A stretch of 64,000 bases of DNA, taken from contig JAUHWG010000023.1 in the NCBI GenBank assembly GCA_030424595.1, forward strand, positions 62,001 through 126,000. The letters are read 5' to 3'. The stretch is from Polyangia bacterium. GTDB taxonomy: Bacteria; Myxococcota_A; Polyangia; Nannocystales; Nannocystaceae. The translations under genes and the position numbers were made by a program. Of the stretch, positions 26,154-35,291 are shown piece after piece; positions within the stretch are counted from its first letter, which is position 1; each line of letters opens with the position of its first letter. The notes beneath the pieces are model-generated. The model was given only the letters and a program-made list of their open reading frames with translations, did no database searches and was not told the origin of the DNA.

Positions 26154-27059
26154 ATGGAACTCATCACGACGATCAAGACCTATCTCCAGGATCCTACCGT
26201 CGAGAAGCTCGTCATCGTCGTCTTTGGCGTCCTCTGCATCCTCGGGATCCGAAGCCTCGTCCGCAACTCCCTCACCCGCCGGCTCAGCGACAAGACCACC
26301 CGCTATCGCACCCGGAAGATCGTCCAGTTCGCGAGCTACGTCGTCCTCGCGATCTTCATCGGCGCGGTCTACAGCGACAGGCTCGGCGGCTTCACGGTCG
26401 CCTTCGGCGTCGCCGGTGCGGGCATCGCCTTCGCCCTCCAGGAGGTCATCGCCTCGGTCGCCGGCTGGATCGCCGTCACCTTCGGCAACTTCTACAAGAT
26501 CGGCGACCGGGTCATGCTCGGCGGGATCAAGGGCGACGTGATCGACATCGGCGTCCTCCGGACCACGCTCTTCGAGCTCGGCGAGTGGGCCACCGGTGAT
26601 CTCTACAACGGCCGGGTGGTCCGCGTCGCCAACTCCTTCGTCTTCAAGGAGCCGGTCTTCAACTACTCCGCCGACTTCCCCTTCCTCTGGGATGAGATCC
26701 GGATCCCGATCCGGCACGGCAGCGATCGCGCCACGACCCAGAAGCTCCTCGAGGACGTCGCCGAGGAGCTGACCGGCGACTACGCCCGCGAGGTTAAGGC
26801 GACCTGGGCGACGATGACCCGCAACTTCGTGATCGAAGACGCGCGGATCATGCCGATGGTGACGATGGTGATGGACGAGAATTGGATGACCTACACCGTC
26901 CGCTATGTCGTCGACACCAAGCGCCGGCGCGGCTCCAAACACGCGCTCTTCAGCCTCATCCTCGATCGCATCGACGCCTCCGGGGGGGCCGTCAGCATCG
27001 CCTCCGCCGCGCAAGAGATCACGGTGATGCCCCCCTCGACGATCCAGGTCGAGCGCTGA
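26154..27059 (+). CDS. MscS-family mechanosensitive ion channel
   Basis: The 301-residue protein has an N-terminal membrane helix (KLVIVVFGVLCILGIRSLV), a second (YVVLAIFIGAVYSDRL) and the pore-lining TM3 (TVAFGVAGAGIAFALQEVIASVAGWIAV), with the small Gly/Ala packing typical of MscS. These are followed by the beta-domain start KIGDRVMLGGIKGDVIDIGV. The C-terminal alpha/beta domain is present. It has fewer membrane helices than extended MscK/YbdG forms. It lies downstream of repeat copy C and is followed by a convergent STAS-like gene. Confidence 0.9.
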   Translation: MELITTIKTYLQDPTVEKLVIVVFGVLCILGIRSLVRNSLTRRLSDKTTRYRTRKIVQFASYVVLAIFIGAVYSDRLGGFTVAFGVAGAGIAFALQEVIASVAGWIAVTFGNFYKIGDRVMLGGIKGDVIDIGVLRTTLFELGEWATGDLYNGRVVRVANSFVFKEPVFNYSADFPFLWDEIRIPIRHGSDRATTQKLLEDVAEELTGDYAREVKATWATMTRNFVIEDARIMPMVTMVMDENWMTYTVRYVVDTKRRRGSKHALFSLILDRIDASGGAVSIASAAQEITVMPPSTIQVER

Positions 27060-27134
27060 GGCTCCCGCCCCGCGCAAGAGGCCTGTCCCGACGCAACTCG
27101 GCCCCGAAGGACCGGCGCCGGGCGATGGACGTCC

Positions 27135-27881
27135 TCAGGCCGACGGCTCGCCGGCCCAGGCGATCGCCTGAGCGAGCTCCTCGCCGGAGAAGTGGCGAGG
27201 TTCGGCGTGGATGAGGTGCTGGAGGAGGCGCGGCGCGAGCTCGGGAGCCTTGCCGTCCATCACGATCGCGAGCCTTCGGACCTTGGCGTGGTGCTCGCGG
27301 ACGAAGCGGAGGTGGCGGATGAGCGCCCCCAGGCTCTCCCAACCGGGGAGCGCCTTCGCGTGGATCACCAGCCCTGAGAGTTCACCGTAGCTCTCCACCC
27401 ATGGATCGACCGTCAGCGCGATCGCGTCGAAGTCTTCCTGACGGAGGCGCCGGTGGGGCTCGAGCACGAGCACGCCGCTCTCGGGGATGAGCCTGTGGGT
27501 GATCCGCGAGCCAGCCTCGGGGTCGCCCAGCCACTCGATCGCCTCGGCCTCATCGTCGATCGCGAAGACCCGGACCGCGCAGGGCAAGAAGGCGCCCGCG
27601 AGGCGGACCCCGTCGCGGAGCCAACCGATATCCGTGACCACCGCAGCCCGCTCGATCAGGCGGAGATAGTGAATACCGACCCGCATGTCCTCCCAGGCAG
27701 CGCCGGCCGAGAAGCCCTGAAAGTCCGCCGAGAAGCGGTAGAGGAGCCGGACGCGACGACCCTCGCGATGAGCCCGCTCGAGGAGCGGATCGACGACCCT
27801 TCGGTAGTCCTCGCGGCTGACAGTGCCGGTCGCGTCGAGCCCGTCGACGCCCCCTGGAAGATCCTGGATCAACTCGATCAT
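27135..27881 (-). CDS. Double SpoIIAA-like STAS (DUF3478) protein
   Basis: The 248-residue protein appears to hold two tandem SpoIIAA/STAS-like domains. The first (residues 1-125: GVDGLDATGTVSREDYRRVV ... VRLLYRFSADFQGFSAGAAWEDMRVGI ... IERAAVVTDIGWLRDGVRLAGAF) is the DUF3478 pattern. The second (RRLRQEDFDAIALTVDPWVE ... LSGLVIHAKALPGWESLGAL) repeats the same order. The ATG at 27881 follows a GGAGAG ribosome-binding site. No partner regulator is adjacent. In other bacteria single-domain versions are small lipid-binding or regulatory proteins. Confidence 0.78.
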   Translation of the reverse strand: MIELIQDLPGGVDGLDATGTVSREDYRRVVDPLLERAHREGRRVRLLYRFSADFQGFSAGAAWEDMRVGIHYLRLIERAAVVTDIGWLRDGVRLAGAFLPCAVRVFAIDDEAEAIEWLGDPEAGSRITHRLIPESGVLVLEPHRRLRQEDFDAIALTVDPWVESYGELSGLVIHAKALPGWESLGALIRHLRFVREHHAKVRRLAIVMDGKAPELAPRLLQHLIHAEPRHFSGEELAQAIAWAGEPSA

Positions 27882-28206
27882 CGTCCTGCTCTCCTGGTCG
27901 TGCTTCTCCGACCGCGGACAACCTAGCAAGCCGAGGCAGCTCTTTGTCGCCCCCCTACCGGCAAAGCTTACCGGCTCTCCAGCGCCGACCCACAGCGTTG
28001 GATCTTCGCGGGCGCTGGCGCTGGCGCTGGGCGGGCCCTGGCGACCTCGACCTCAGCAAACCTGGCGGGCTCCGGCGTGCCTTCGCGGCGCTCGCCCGGG
28101 GGGGACCCCTCTTCGCCCTTCGCCCGGCAGGGGGCGGAGCGGCGAAGGGGCCCACGGGCGAGCTCTGCGGGACTCCTACCGACACCTAGCGTAGAGTCGG
28201 GCTCCT

Positions 28207-29145
28207 GTGCTCGAGGCCGCCCTACCCCTCCTCCTCGCCGTCGCGGCGGGGGCTGTCTTCGGCGCGGTGAAGCTCTTTGACGACCCCGAGCGCTCGGTCT
28301 CCACGCTCAACCGCTTCTGCCTCTACCTGGCCTTCCCGGCGCTGATCTTCGCCAACGTCGCCACGGCCGAGCTGAGCCTCGCCGATGCGCCGGGCTTCGT
28401 CGTCGCGATCATCGCCCCGACCCTCATCCTCCTGCTGCTCCTCGGGCTGACGAGCGCTCGCGTCGAGCCGAACGACCGGGCGGCGCTCGGCCTGGGCGCG
28501 AGCCTCGGCAACATCGCCTACCTGGGGATCCCCCTCGCCGCATCGCTCGTAGGTCCCCAGGTCGTCGGCCTGGCGTCCCTCGCCGCGGCGCTTCACATCG
28601 TCGTCACGATCCCCCTGGGCACCTGGGTGCTCCTGCGCTGGGGGCCAGGCGGGGGCGCAGAGGGAGGGGCGAGCCCGCTAGTCCGAGCGCTCCGCCTGCC
28701 GCTGGTCTGGGCGCCGATCCTCGCCCTCCTCGCCCGCTCGCTCCCCGCCGAGCTCCTCGCCCCCGTCCTCACGCCGATGACCTGGATCGGCAGCGCCGCG
28801 AGCCCGGTCGCCCTCGCCATGATCGGCCTCTACCTGCACACGCACCGCCGCGAGCTCCTCCTCCTTCGCTGGAGCGACGGCGCGCTCATCGGCGCCAAGC
28901 TCCTCCTCCTGCCCGCGCTCGCGACCCTCACGGTAATCGTCGGCCTCCGCCTCGGCCTGATCGGCGTCGACGCGGGCAAGGTGGTGATCATCCTCGCGGC
29001 GATGCCGACCGCGATCACCACCTTCGCCCTCGCCGAGGAGTACGGGATCGGTCGCGAGGCGATCGTCCGCGGGATCGTCGGCAGCACGCTCGCCTTTATG
29101 CTCACCTTCCCGTGGCTAGCGCCGCGGCTTCTAGAGCTGCTCTGA
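28207..29145 (+). CDS. AEC family transporter (auxin efflux carrier-like permease)
   Basis: The 312-residue polytopic protein has about ten hydrophobic segments in the five-plus-five arrangement of the AEC family. The central hydrophilic gap and the segments LGNIAYLGIPLAASLVG (first bundle) and MPTAITTFALAEEYG (second bundle) are typical family motifs. It starts with GTG at 28207. The substrate (organic acids, auxin-like molecules or malonate) cannot be inferred. It is a single gene. Confidence 0.87.
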   Translation: MLEAALPLLLAVAAGAVFGAVKLFDDPERSVSTLNRFCLYLAFPALIFANVATAELSLADAPGFVVAIIAPTLILLLLLGLTSARVEPNDRAALGLGASLGNIAYLGIPLAASLVGPQVVGLASLAAALHIVVTIPLGTWVLLRWGPGGGAEGGASPLVRALRLPLVWAPILALLARSLPAELLAPVLTPMTWIGSAASPVALAMIGLYLHTHRRELLLLRWSDGALIGAKLLLLPALATLTVIVGLRLGLIGVDAGKVVIILAAMPTAITTFALAEEYGIGREAIVRGIVGSTLAFMLTFPWLAPRLLELL

Positions 29146-29296
29146 GGAGCACCGCCCCCCCGCTCGGGCCGCAGACCCGAGCCTCACATCGCCGCGCCAG
29201 CAAGGAGGATGTAGGGCGGTCCTGGGCTGGTCGCGGTCGCCCGACGTCTCGGGGAAGAGTGCGAAGACGGTGATGCGAACGCGGACGAGACGCCCC

Positions 29297-29980
29297 TCAG
29301 GGCGCCGAGTCCGGCTCCTCCGGATCCTCGATCGGGCCGACCCGGCGGAGCATCACCCCCGCGAGCGAGGTCTCGTCGCCTGGACCCCTCAGAGAGAGCA
29401 CATAGCGGCCCTCGATCAGGGCGACGAAGCTCTGGGAGTCGTAGATCCCCTCCGCCTGGCGTAGCCAGGGACAGGGCCCACAGGGGGCCAACGCGCCGAT
29501 GACCGAGCCGTCGCCGAAGCTCGCCAACTCATACATACCGTCACTCGGGAGATCGATCGTCACGTGACCCAGCACGTGCTCATCGCGACTGCCGACAACA
29601 CCGTCCATTGAACACTCGAGCACCCGGGTGTAGAGCCATGTTTCGGCGCCGGTCGGCTCCAGCCGGGGTGCGCCGCAGATAGGCGGCAGCGGCACAGAGT
29701 GCGCATCTTCTGGGCACTCGGTCATCGCGAGGAACTCCTCGACGACCGCGTCGAGCCCCTCTCCGTAGACCTCCGCGAATTCCCGGCGAAACCGCTCCCC
29801 CGAAGGTCTATGGGGGACCGCCTTGAGCAGCTCCTCAAAGCGATCGAGGCCAAAACGCCCGACCAAGTAGGTGACGAAGGAGCCGGCCGTCTCGTTGGAG
29901 CTGAGAGCCCGCTGTGATCGCCACCGCGGGGAGCCGGCGAGCCCGGTCAGGATGTTGGCGACCTCGCGCCTTCCTCGAAT
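29297..29980 (-). pseudogene. 5'-truncated gene fragment (peptidase-like C-terminus with a P450-like junction segment)
   Basis: The frame is open from the TGA at 29981-29983 to 29297 but has no ATG or GTG until deep inside; only a TTG at 29866 is available. Residues ETAGSFVTYLVGRFGLDRFEE ... FREVYGEGLDAVVEEF-like patterns match the C-terminal half of gluzincin-like peptidase-domain proteins common in myxobacteria, but no HExxH region is present. The first ~25 residues (LTGLAGSPRWRSQRA) are nearly identical to a segment of the P450 at 38740-40074. This looks like a decayed chimeric remnant. A short TTG-started protein (29297-29866) cannot be excluded. Confidence 0.5.
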
Positions 29981-30020
29981 TCACAGGTTGAAGCGCTTTA
30001 CCGCTGCTACGCTCATCCCT

Positions 30021-30650
30021 GTGGAGGATTGGGAGCTGCTCTCGCGATGGCGCACCGGAGACCGCAGCGCCGGCAGCACGCTCCTCGCTCGCTACCTCGA
30101 CCTCCTCGCTCGCTTCTTCCGCAACAAGGTCCGCAGCGACGACGACGTCGCAGACCTGGTCTCCGACGCTCTCCTCGCCTGCTCCCAGGGGCGCGACTCG
30201 ATCCGCGAGGTCAAGAGCTTCCGCTCGTACCTCTTCGGCGTCGCCTACCGGACGCTGCGCCACTACTACCGCAGGCGGAACAAGCGAGCCCGGGAGCGGG
30301 ATGACTTCCTCGACTGCTGCGTCGATGACCTCGGCGAGCAGCCCTCGGCGAGCCGCATCCTCGGCCGCCGAGAGGAGGCGCAGCTCCTCCTCCGCGCCCT
30401 GCGGACGATCCGCCTCGAGTACCAGCTCGTCCTGGAGATGAGCTTCTTTGAGGGGCTCAGCGGCCGTGAGATCGGGGAAGCGCTCGACATGCCGACCGCG
30501 ACCGTCCACACCCGCCTGCGCCGCGGCAAGGAGCACCTCGCCGCCGCGGTCGAGCGCTTGGCGTCGTCGCCCGAGCTGAGGCGGTCGACGATGAGCGGCC
30601 TCCAGACCTGGGCCCGAGACCTCCGCGAATCCCTCGGCCGCCTGGACTAG
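30021..30650 (+). CDS. ECF-type RNA polymerase sigma factor (kinase-associated, ECF43-like)
   Basis: The 209-residue sigma factor starts with GTG at 30021. Region 2 is seen in STLLARYLDLLARFFRNKV and DVADLVSDALLACSQG, with the RNAP-binding helix SFRSYLFGVAYRTLRHYYRRR. Region 4 has the helix-turn-helix LVLEMSFFEGLSGREIGEALDMPTATVHTRLRRGK. In region 2.2 the usual acidic DAED is replaced by DVAD and followed by Ser. No anti-sigma factor is adjacent; instead a large Ser/Thr kinase lies tail-to-tail, its stop sharing CTAG at 30647-30650. ECF43-type factors such as Vibrio EcfP are activated by kinase phosphorylation in this region, so similar control is plausible here. Confidence 0.88.
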   Translation: MEDWELLSRWRTGDRSAGSTLLARYLDLLARFFRNKVRSDDDVADLVSDALLACSQGRDSIREVKSFRSYLFGVAYRTLRHYYRRRNKRARERDDFLDCCVDDLGEQPSASRILGRREEAQLLLRALRTIRLEYQLVLEMSFFEGLSGREIGEALDMPTATVHTRLRRGKEHLAAAVERLASSPELRRSTMSGLQTWARDLRESLGRLD

Positions 30651-33631
30651 CGCGGGTCGTGCTCGGCGATCCAGGCCTCGATCTCCGCGAGGTCGACCTT
30701 ATCCCCCGGCTTGTCGGACGACTTGGCGACCATCCGCGCCCTCGCGGAGCGCACCAGCTCGACACCCTCAGTGCGCTCCCCCGCGGCGAAGAGTGCCATG
30801 CCGAGGCCGAACTCAGAGAGCGCGCCGACGTCGAGGGCGTAGGCCCGGCGGGCCAGCTCGACGCCCTCGTCGACGTTGCCGAGGAGCACCTTCAGCTTCG
30901 AGAAGAGGAGGATCGACCGGAGCAAGCGCAGATCCTCAGCCCCTAGTGCGGCCTCGTAGAGTTCCAGCGAGCGCTTCGCGTAGGTTGCCGCCTCGGCGCT
31001 CCGGCCGAGGTTGACCAAGGCAATGCCGATCTTACGATCGAAGAGCGCGACGTCGATCCCCTCTGGCTCGCGGAGCTCGGCGACCTCCCGCCCGGCGTTG
31101 AGGGCTGAGAGCGCCGCTTCGTCGTGGCCGCCCCACAGGAGCGCCGTCCCGAGGTTGTTGTAGCCGTAGAGGAGCTCCAGATCGTCGGGCTCGAGGCTCG
31201 CCTTGCGGATGGAGATGACCCTCCGATAGAGGCCGAGCGCCTCCTCGATCTTCCCCTGGCTTAGGTACACGGTGGCGATGTTGTTCATCACCCCGGTCGT
31301 CGCCACGTGGTCCGCCCCGAAGAGCTCACGCCTCAGCGCCCAAGCCTGCTCGTAGAGGGCGAGTGCCTCCTCGTGCTGGCCGAGCCCTGCGACGAAGTAC
31401 GCGTAGTCATTGTAGGCAGAGGCCTGGGCCTGGGGGGTCTCTCCGAGGAGCTCGAGCGCCCGCTTGTGGTAGCTCCGCGCCTCCTCGTCGCGCCCTAGAT
31501 CAGCATAGGTCGCTCCGATCGTCCGAAGGAAGTGTGCGTAGTTCGCGTGGTGTTGACCGTAGGTCGCCCCGACGAGCGCCATCGCCCGCTGACGAAAGGC
31601 CAGCGAGCGCTCGAAGGAACGCTCCGCCTCTGCCCCCGCCGCATCTCGGGCGCGCTCCAAGTAGATCTGCCCGAGCCCGTCGAGCGGAGCTGCGAGCTCG
31701 GAGTGGTCAGGCCCGAGCGCAACTTCGTAGATCTCCAGCACCTGGTCGAGCAGAGCCTCCGCCTCGTCGAGCTCCCTGTTCTTCGCGGCGAACAAGCCTC
31801 GCTCGAAGAGGACCGCGGCGGATTGCAGCCCCGAGGCGTCCCCCGTCGCCTTCGCGGAGACGTCGGCCAGTCGAGTCCAGCGCACGCCCTCCGGACCGCG
31901 CTTGAGCGTCCTCCCGAGCAGCGCGGCGAGCTTGAGCGCGGACGAGACAGCCGCCTCGTGGGCGCCGATCGTTACCGCGCCGAAGTACGCCTCCTCAAAG
32001 CCTGCCTCGGCCTCCTCGACGTTCCCCGTCGTCCAGCTCGTGTCCGCCAAGCTGAGCTGTGCCTCGATCCCCATGGAGCTCAGCTCCCCCGCGGCCAGCT
32101 CCTCCTGGAAGGGGAGGAGGAGGGCGCGGCTCTCGTCGGCCTTGCCGGCGTAGCCGAGCGCGACCCCGCGGTAGAGCTTGCGACGCGCGACACGATCGCC
32201 CTCCCTGGCGCTCCTCGGCGGCAGAGCTGCGAGGCGGCTGCGATCGAGGCAAGGCTCGATCGCGGTCAAGCGGCTCGCGACCGACACCGCCGCGCTGGTG
32301 ATGTCTGCGTCGCCCGCCGAGAGCGTCTCGACCATCGCCCCGAGCTCGATCCGTCGATCCTCCAGGCAAAGAAACGCCCGCTCCGCGAGCGCCTCGTCCC
32401 AGCTCCCGTCGACGCGATCCTCTATGCAGGTGGACACGACCCCCGTGCGCCACGTCTCCGCGTAGGTGTCGAAGAAGTCGATGGTCCGGTGGAGCGTGTC
32501 TTCGGCGTGGGCGAGCCCGGTCGAGCGCATCGCCTCAGACATCCGCTCGCGGGATTTCGCGCTCCACTCCTCGTCGATGCGGGCGCCCTCGGCGACGCAG
32601 GCCTCGGTCGCCGCGGAGTCCATGTACGCCTCGCCGCCCAGGACGGCAGCGGCGCTGACCAAGCTCAGCGACAACACTCCGACCGCGAGCCGCCGCCGTC
32701 GTCGGGTGCTCGGGTCGTCCCGCAGCGCTGAGAGGAGCGCGGCCATCGTCGGCCAGCGCCCCTCGACGTCACGGCTGAGCCCGCGCATCACCGCCTTCAA
32801 CACCCACGACGGCGCCTGCGTCCGCCCGGGGAGCGCCCGCAGCTTGCCGCCGACGACCCGCTCACGGAGCTCGGCGAAGCCCTCCCCGCCGAAGGGGTGG
32901 CGTCCGGTCAGCGCCTCAAAGAGGGCGACAGAGAAGCTGAACTGATCGCTGCGGGCGTCGATCGCCCCGGCCTCAAATTGCTCCGGCGACATGTAGTGGG
33001 GCGTCCCCATGATCGTCCCGGTCCGCGTGAGATCCTCCGACGTCTCGTCGGCCAAGGTCGTCATGCCCTCCGCGGCCGGCCTCCGCATCCTCTCGCCGAC
33101 GCTCACCAGCCCGAGATCGCCGACCTTCACCGCGCCGTCGCGGCCGACGAAGACGTTGTCTGGCTTAAAGTCGCGGTGGACGAGACCGGCGGAGTGGGCC
33201 GCCGCGAGGCCATCACCCGCCTGGAGGAAGATGTCGAGGATCTCCCGCCATGAGCGCTCTTCAGCGCCGAGCCACTCCATCAGGGTCACCCCGTCGACCA
33301 GCTCCATAGCGATGAAGAAGCGCCCGTCGTGGACCCCGACCTCGTGGATCTTGACGACGTGGGGATGGTTGAGCCGCGCCATCGCCCGAGCCTCCCGGCG
33401 CAGACGCGTGCGCGCCTCCTCCCGCTCCTCCCCGTAGTTGCGGGCGCGGAGGACCTTGATCGCCACGTCGCGGTCGAGCTCCTCATCGTGGGCTCTGTAG
33501 ACCACCCCCATGCCGCCCTCGCCGAGGCGCTCGTCCACCCTGTAGCGACCGATCTCGAGCCCGACCGCGGTCTTGTCCGGCGAGAGGTCGAGCCGCGCCG
33601 CGACCCTCTGGAGGAGCAGCTCGCGGTTCAC
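30647..33631 (-). CDS. Ser/Thr protein kinase with membrane segment and TPR ectodomain
   Basis: The 994-residue kinase has a Hanks-type domain (about 28-300): GEGGMGVV P-loop at 38-45, Lys59, HRDFKPDN at 152-159, DLG at 172-174, and APE-like SPEQ near 214. A single TM helix (313-332) follows the cytoplasmic kinase. The outer part begins with a Cys-bearing domain shared with the kinase at 40391 (CLEDRRIELGAMVETL, EPCLDRSRLAALP), then about ten TPR-like repeats (NNIATVYLSQGKIEEALGLY). DLG replaces DFG. The GTG start at 33631 overlaps the stop of the small upstream ORF. The gene converges on the ECF sigma factor. Confidence 0.92.
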   Translation of the reverse strand: MNRELLLQRVAARLDLSPDKTAVGLEIGRYRVDERLGEGGMGVVYRAHDEELDRDVAIKVLRARNYGEEREEARTRLRREARAMARLNHPHVVKIHEVGVHDGRFFIAMELVDGVTLMEWLGAEERSWREILDIFLQAGDGLAAAHSAGLVHRDFKPDNVFVGRDGAVKVGDLGLVSVGERMRRPAAEGMTTLADETSEDLTRTGTIMGTPHYMSPEQFEAGAIDARSDQFSFSVALFEALTGRHPFGGEGFAELRERVVGGKLRALPGRTQAPSWVLKAVMRGLSRDVEGRWPTMAALLSALRDDPSTRRRRRLAVGVLSLSLVSAAAVLGGEAYMDSAATEACVAEGARIDEEWSAKSRERMSEAMRSTGLAHAEDTLHRTIDFFDTYAETWRTGVVSTCIEDRVDGSWDEALAERAFLCLEDRRIELGAMVETLSAGDADITSAAVSVASRLTAIEPCLDRSRLAALPPRSAREGDRVARRKLYRGVALGYAGKADESRALLLPFQEELAAGELSSMGIEAQLSLADTSWTTGNVEEAEAGFEEAYFGAVTIGAHEAAVSSALKLAALLGRTLKRGPEGVRWTRLADVSAKATGDASGLQSAAVLFERGLFAAKNRELDEAEALLDQVLEIYEVALGPDHSELAAPLDGLGQIYLERARDAAGAEAERSFERSLAFRQRAMALVGATYGQHHANYAHFLRTIGATYADLGRDEEARSYHKRALELLGETPQAQASAYNDYAYFVAGLGQHEEALALYEQAWALRRELFGADHVATTGVMNNIATVYLSQGKIEEALGLYRRVISIRKASLEPDDLELLYGYNNLGTALLWGGHDEAALSALNAGREVAELREPEGIDVALFDRKIGIALVNLGRSAEAATYAKRSLELYEAALGAEDLRLLRSILLFSKLKVLLGNVDEGVELARRAYALDVGALSEFGLGMALFAAGERTEGVELVRSARARMVAKSSDKPGDKVDLAEIEAWIAEHDPR

Positions 33632-33825
33632 CCCGCTGTAGGTGACCCGCCAGCGGCGGGTAGCGTCTCCTTGGTCGAGGCTTCGGCCACAGCGATCCTC
33701 CGCAGCGCGGTCTCGCCGGACGCGAAGTCCTCGTCGCTGAGGCTCTCCCTATCCTGATCTTTCACCGGGCCCTCGCCCGCCCGCGGCATCTCATCGTCCG
33801 CCGTCCATGTCTCCGATCGTCGCAT
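33628..33825 (-). CDS. Small ORF (65 aa) translationally coupled to the Ser/Thr kinase
   Basis: Starting at ATG 33825 after a GGGAG ribosome-binding site, this frame encodes MRRSETWTADDEMPRAGEGP and ends with TGA overlapping the GTG start of the kinase (GTGA at 33628-33631). It is acidic and lacks membrane segments. The arrangement strongly suggests a real leader peptide or small partner. An alternative is that a frameshift has split off the kinase N-terminus: such kinases often carry a similar acidic N-terminal tail before the catalytic domain. I cannot decide between these from sequence alone. Confidence 0.55.
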   Translation of the reverse strand: MRRSETWTADDEMPRAGEGPVKDQDRESLSDEDFASGETALRRIAVAEASTKETLPAAGGSPTAG

Positions 33826-34318
33826 TTGCAAAGCTCCCAATCAATCCCACCACCTGTGCAGTGACGACCTCCGGCGATTGTCTTCAATGACAGAAGTCTT
33901 TTTCTTCGTTGGGAGGCGTGCGGGAGGGAGGCGCGGGGCAGCCAAGAGCTCACGGAGGCCAAGGGCGCACTCGGCGCGCCCGCATCATCCTGCTGGAACG
34001 CCGTGCTCCGCGGCCCGCGAAGCCGTGGTGGGCCGCCTTGCCACCCTGACCGGCTCGGGCGACGGGGCGTCGGCCGGACGCGTGAAGCCGACCGCGAAGC
34101 CGCGCGACCGCGCTGTTGCGCCTCGAGGAGGAGTCGGATGGCGAGGGTCTCGAAGAGCAGCGTGAAGCGTGCGGTCTGGGACGCTGACCCCTCGTCACTC
34201 TCCACGCCGGGGCAGACCGTCCGGTCGCTCGCCGCCGCGCTCGGGATCCTCGGCCAAACGCCTCGGCGACGACCCCGGGACCCGGCCGCCCGGCAAAGCC
34301 CCGTGATATTGTCCTCGA
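33826..34318. other. Intergenic region with possible transposase remnant
   Basis: The first ~75 bp (33870-33920) is relatively A/T-rich (TGTCTTCAATGACAGAAGTC, TTTTTCTTCG) and probably holds the promoter of the leftward kinase operon. At about 34110-34235 on the minus strand, the frame reads TVCPGVESDEGSASQTARFT then LLFETLAIRLLLEAQ. This resembles the zinc-finger/helix junction of ISL3-family transposases, but the rest is Arg/Pro noise. It is likely a decayed fragment; no intact ISL3 element is present. Confidence 0.35.
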
Positions 34319-34483
34319 ATGGCGACCGATGAGTCCCGTGACAAGCCCAGACCTGAGCGGGAGTTCGCGTCTCCGATGGTCTCTCCGAACCAGGAGGAGT
34401 TGCCCGTGGGCTGCGTTGTGACGCTCGTCATCGTAGGCCTGGTGCTCTTCTTTGTATGGGGCCTGTGCGGCGGGACCCTCTGA
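34319..34483 (+). CDS. Small single-pass membrane protein, 54 aa
   Basis: The frame runs from ATG at 34319 to TGA at 34481-34483. It has a charged N-terminus (MATDESRDKPRPEREF), a polar linker, and a single C-terminal transmembrane helix (CVVTLVIVGLVLFFVWGL). The sequence is too regular in topology and codon bias to be noise. It ends 16 bp before the GTG start of the sterol-desaturase-like gene, on the same strand, implying an operon. The function is unknown; a small subunit or stabiliser of the hydroxylase is possible. Confidence 0.65.
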   Translation: MATDESRDKPRPEREFASPMVSPNQEELPVGCVVTLVIVGLVLFFVWGLCGGTL

Positions 34484-34499
34484 TCACTGCGGGGAGTCC

Positions 34500-35291
34500 G
34501 TGACTGGATCAGAGCTCGCCCAACTCGGATCTGACCACGACGTCCGTTTGGTCGCGGCGCTCTCCGTCACCGCGCTGATCTCGATCGAGACCTACCTCGT
34601 CGGCCGTTGGTACCGCTGGGCGCCAAGACTTCGGACGACGATGACGGACGCGAGCATCTTCGGCGTCGACCTGCTCTTGCGAGGGCTAGCGATGCCGCTG
34701 CGCCTGGCGGTGTTTATCGGGCTCGGCTCCCTGATCCCTTGGGAGCTGGAGGCGAGCGCGGTGACCCTGCTGCTCACCTACATAGGCGTCGACTTCATCT
34801 ATTATTGGAAACACCGCCTCTTCCACGCGACGCGCCTCGGTTGGGCGCTCCATAGGACCCACCACTCGAGCGAAGAGCTCAACTTCTTGGCGACCTTCCG
34901 CCTCAATTGGATCGAGGCGGGGCTGAGCTATTTCTTCTTCATCCCGCTGGTGCTTACGGGCCTACCGGCGCCTGTTCTCTTCATTCTTGTGGAGATCAAT
35001 GACGGCTGGCAGTTTCTCTGCCACACACGCCTCGTCAATCGGCTCCCCTGGCTCGATCGCGTCGTCAACACGCCCAACATTCATCGTGTCCACCACGCTC
35101 GCGATCCAAGGCTCGCGGACAGGAATTTCGGCTCGACCTTGATGATCTGGGACCGCCTCTTCGGCACCTATCACCCCGGCCTCGAGTACGTCGAATGCGG
35201 CCTTGAGCAGGGTTCCCCGCGGACGATCATGGCGATCCAGTTCGGTGGTCTGCGCGAGCTCTTCTCCGCGCCCAGATCACGCTCAGAGTGA
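34500..35291 (+). CDS. Sterol desaturase / fatty acid hydroxylase superfamily protein
   Basis: The 263-residue integral membrane di-iron enzyme has all three histidine clusters: HRLFH at residues 105-109, HRTHH at 118-122 and HRVHH at 195-199. They are separated by hydrophobic helices as in ERG25/SUR2-type hydroxylases. GTG at 34500 is chosen for the upstream GGGGAG ribosome-binding site; upstream residues are out of character. Its 3' end overlaps the convergent Lgt-like gene by 65 bp. It follows a small membrane peptide gene. The substrate is probably a lipid or sterol. The neighbouring Lgt-like and radical SAM genes also point toward lipid chemistry. Confidence 0.9.
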   Translation: MTGSELAQLGSDHDVRLVAALSVTALISIETYLVGRWYRWAPRLRTTMTDASIFGVDLLLRGLAMPLRLAVFIGLGSLIPWELEASAVTLLLTYIGVDFIYYWKHRLFHATRLGWALHRTHHSSEELNFLATFRLNWIEAGLSYFFFIPLVLTGLPAPVLFILVEINDGWQFLCHTRLVNRLPWLDRVVNTPNIHRVHHARDPRLADRNFGSTLMIWDRLFGTYHPGLEYVECGLEQGSPRTIMAIQFGGLRELFSAPRSRSE

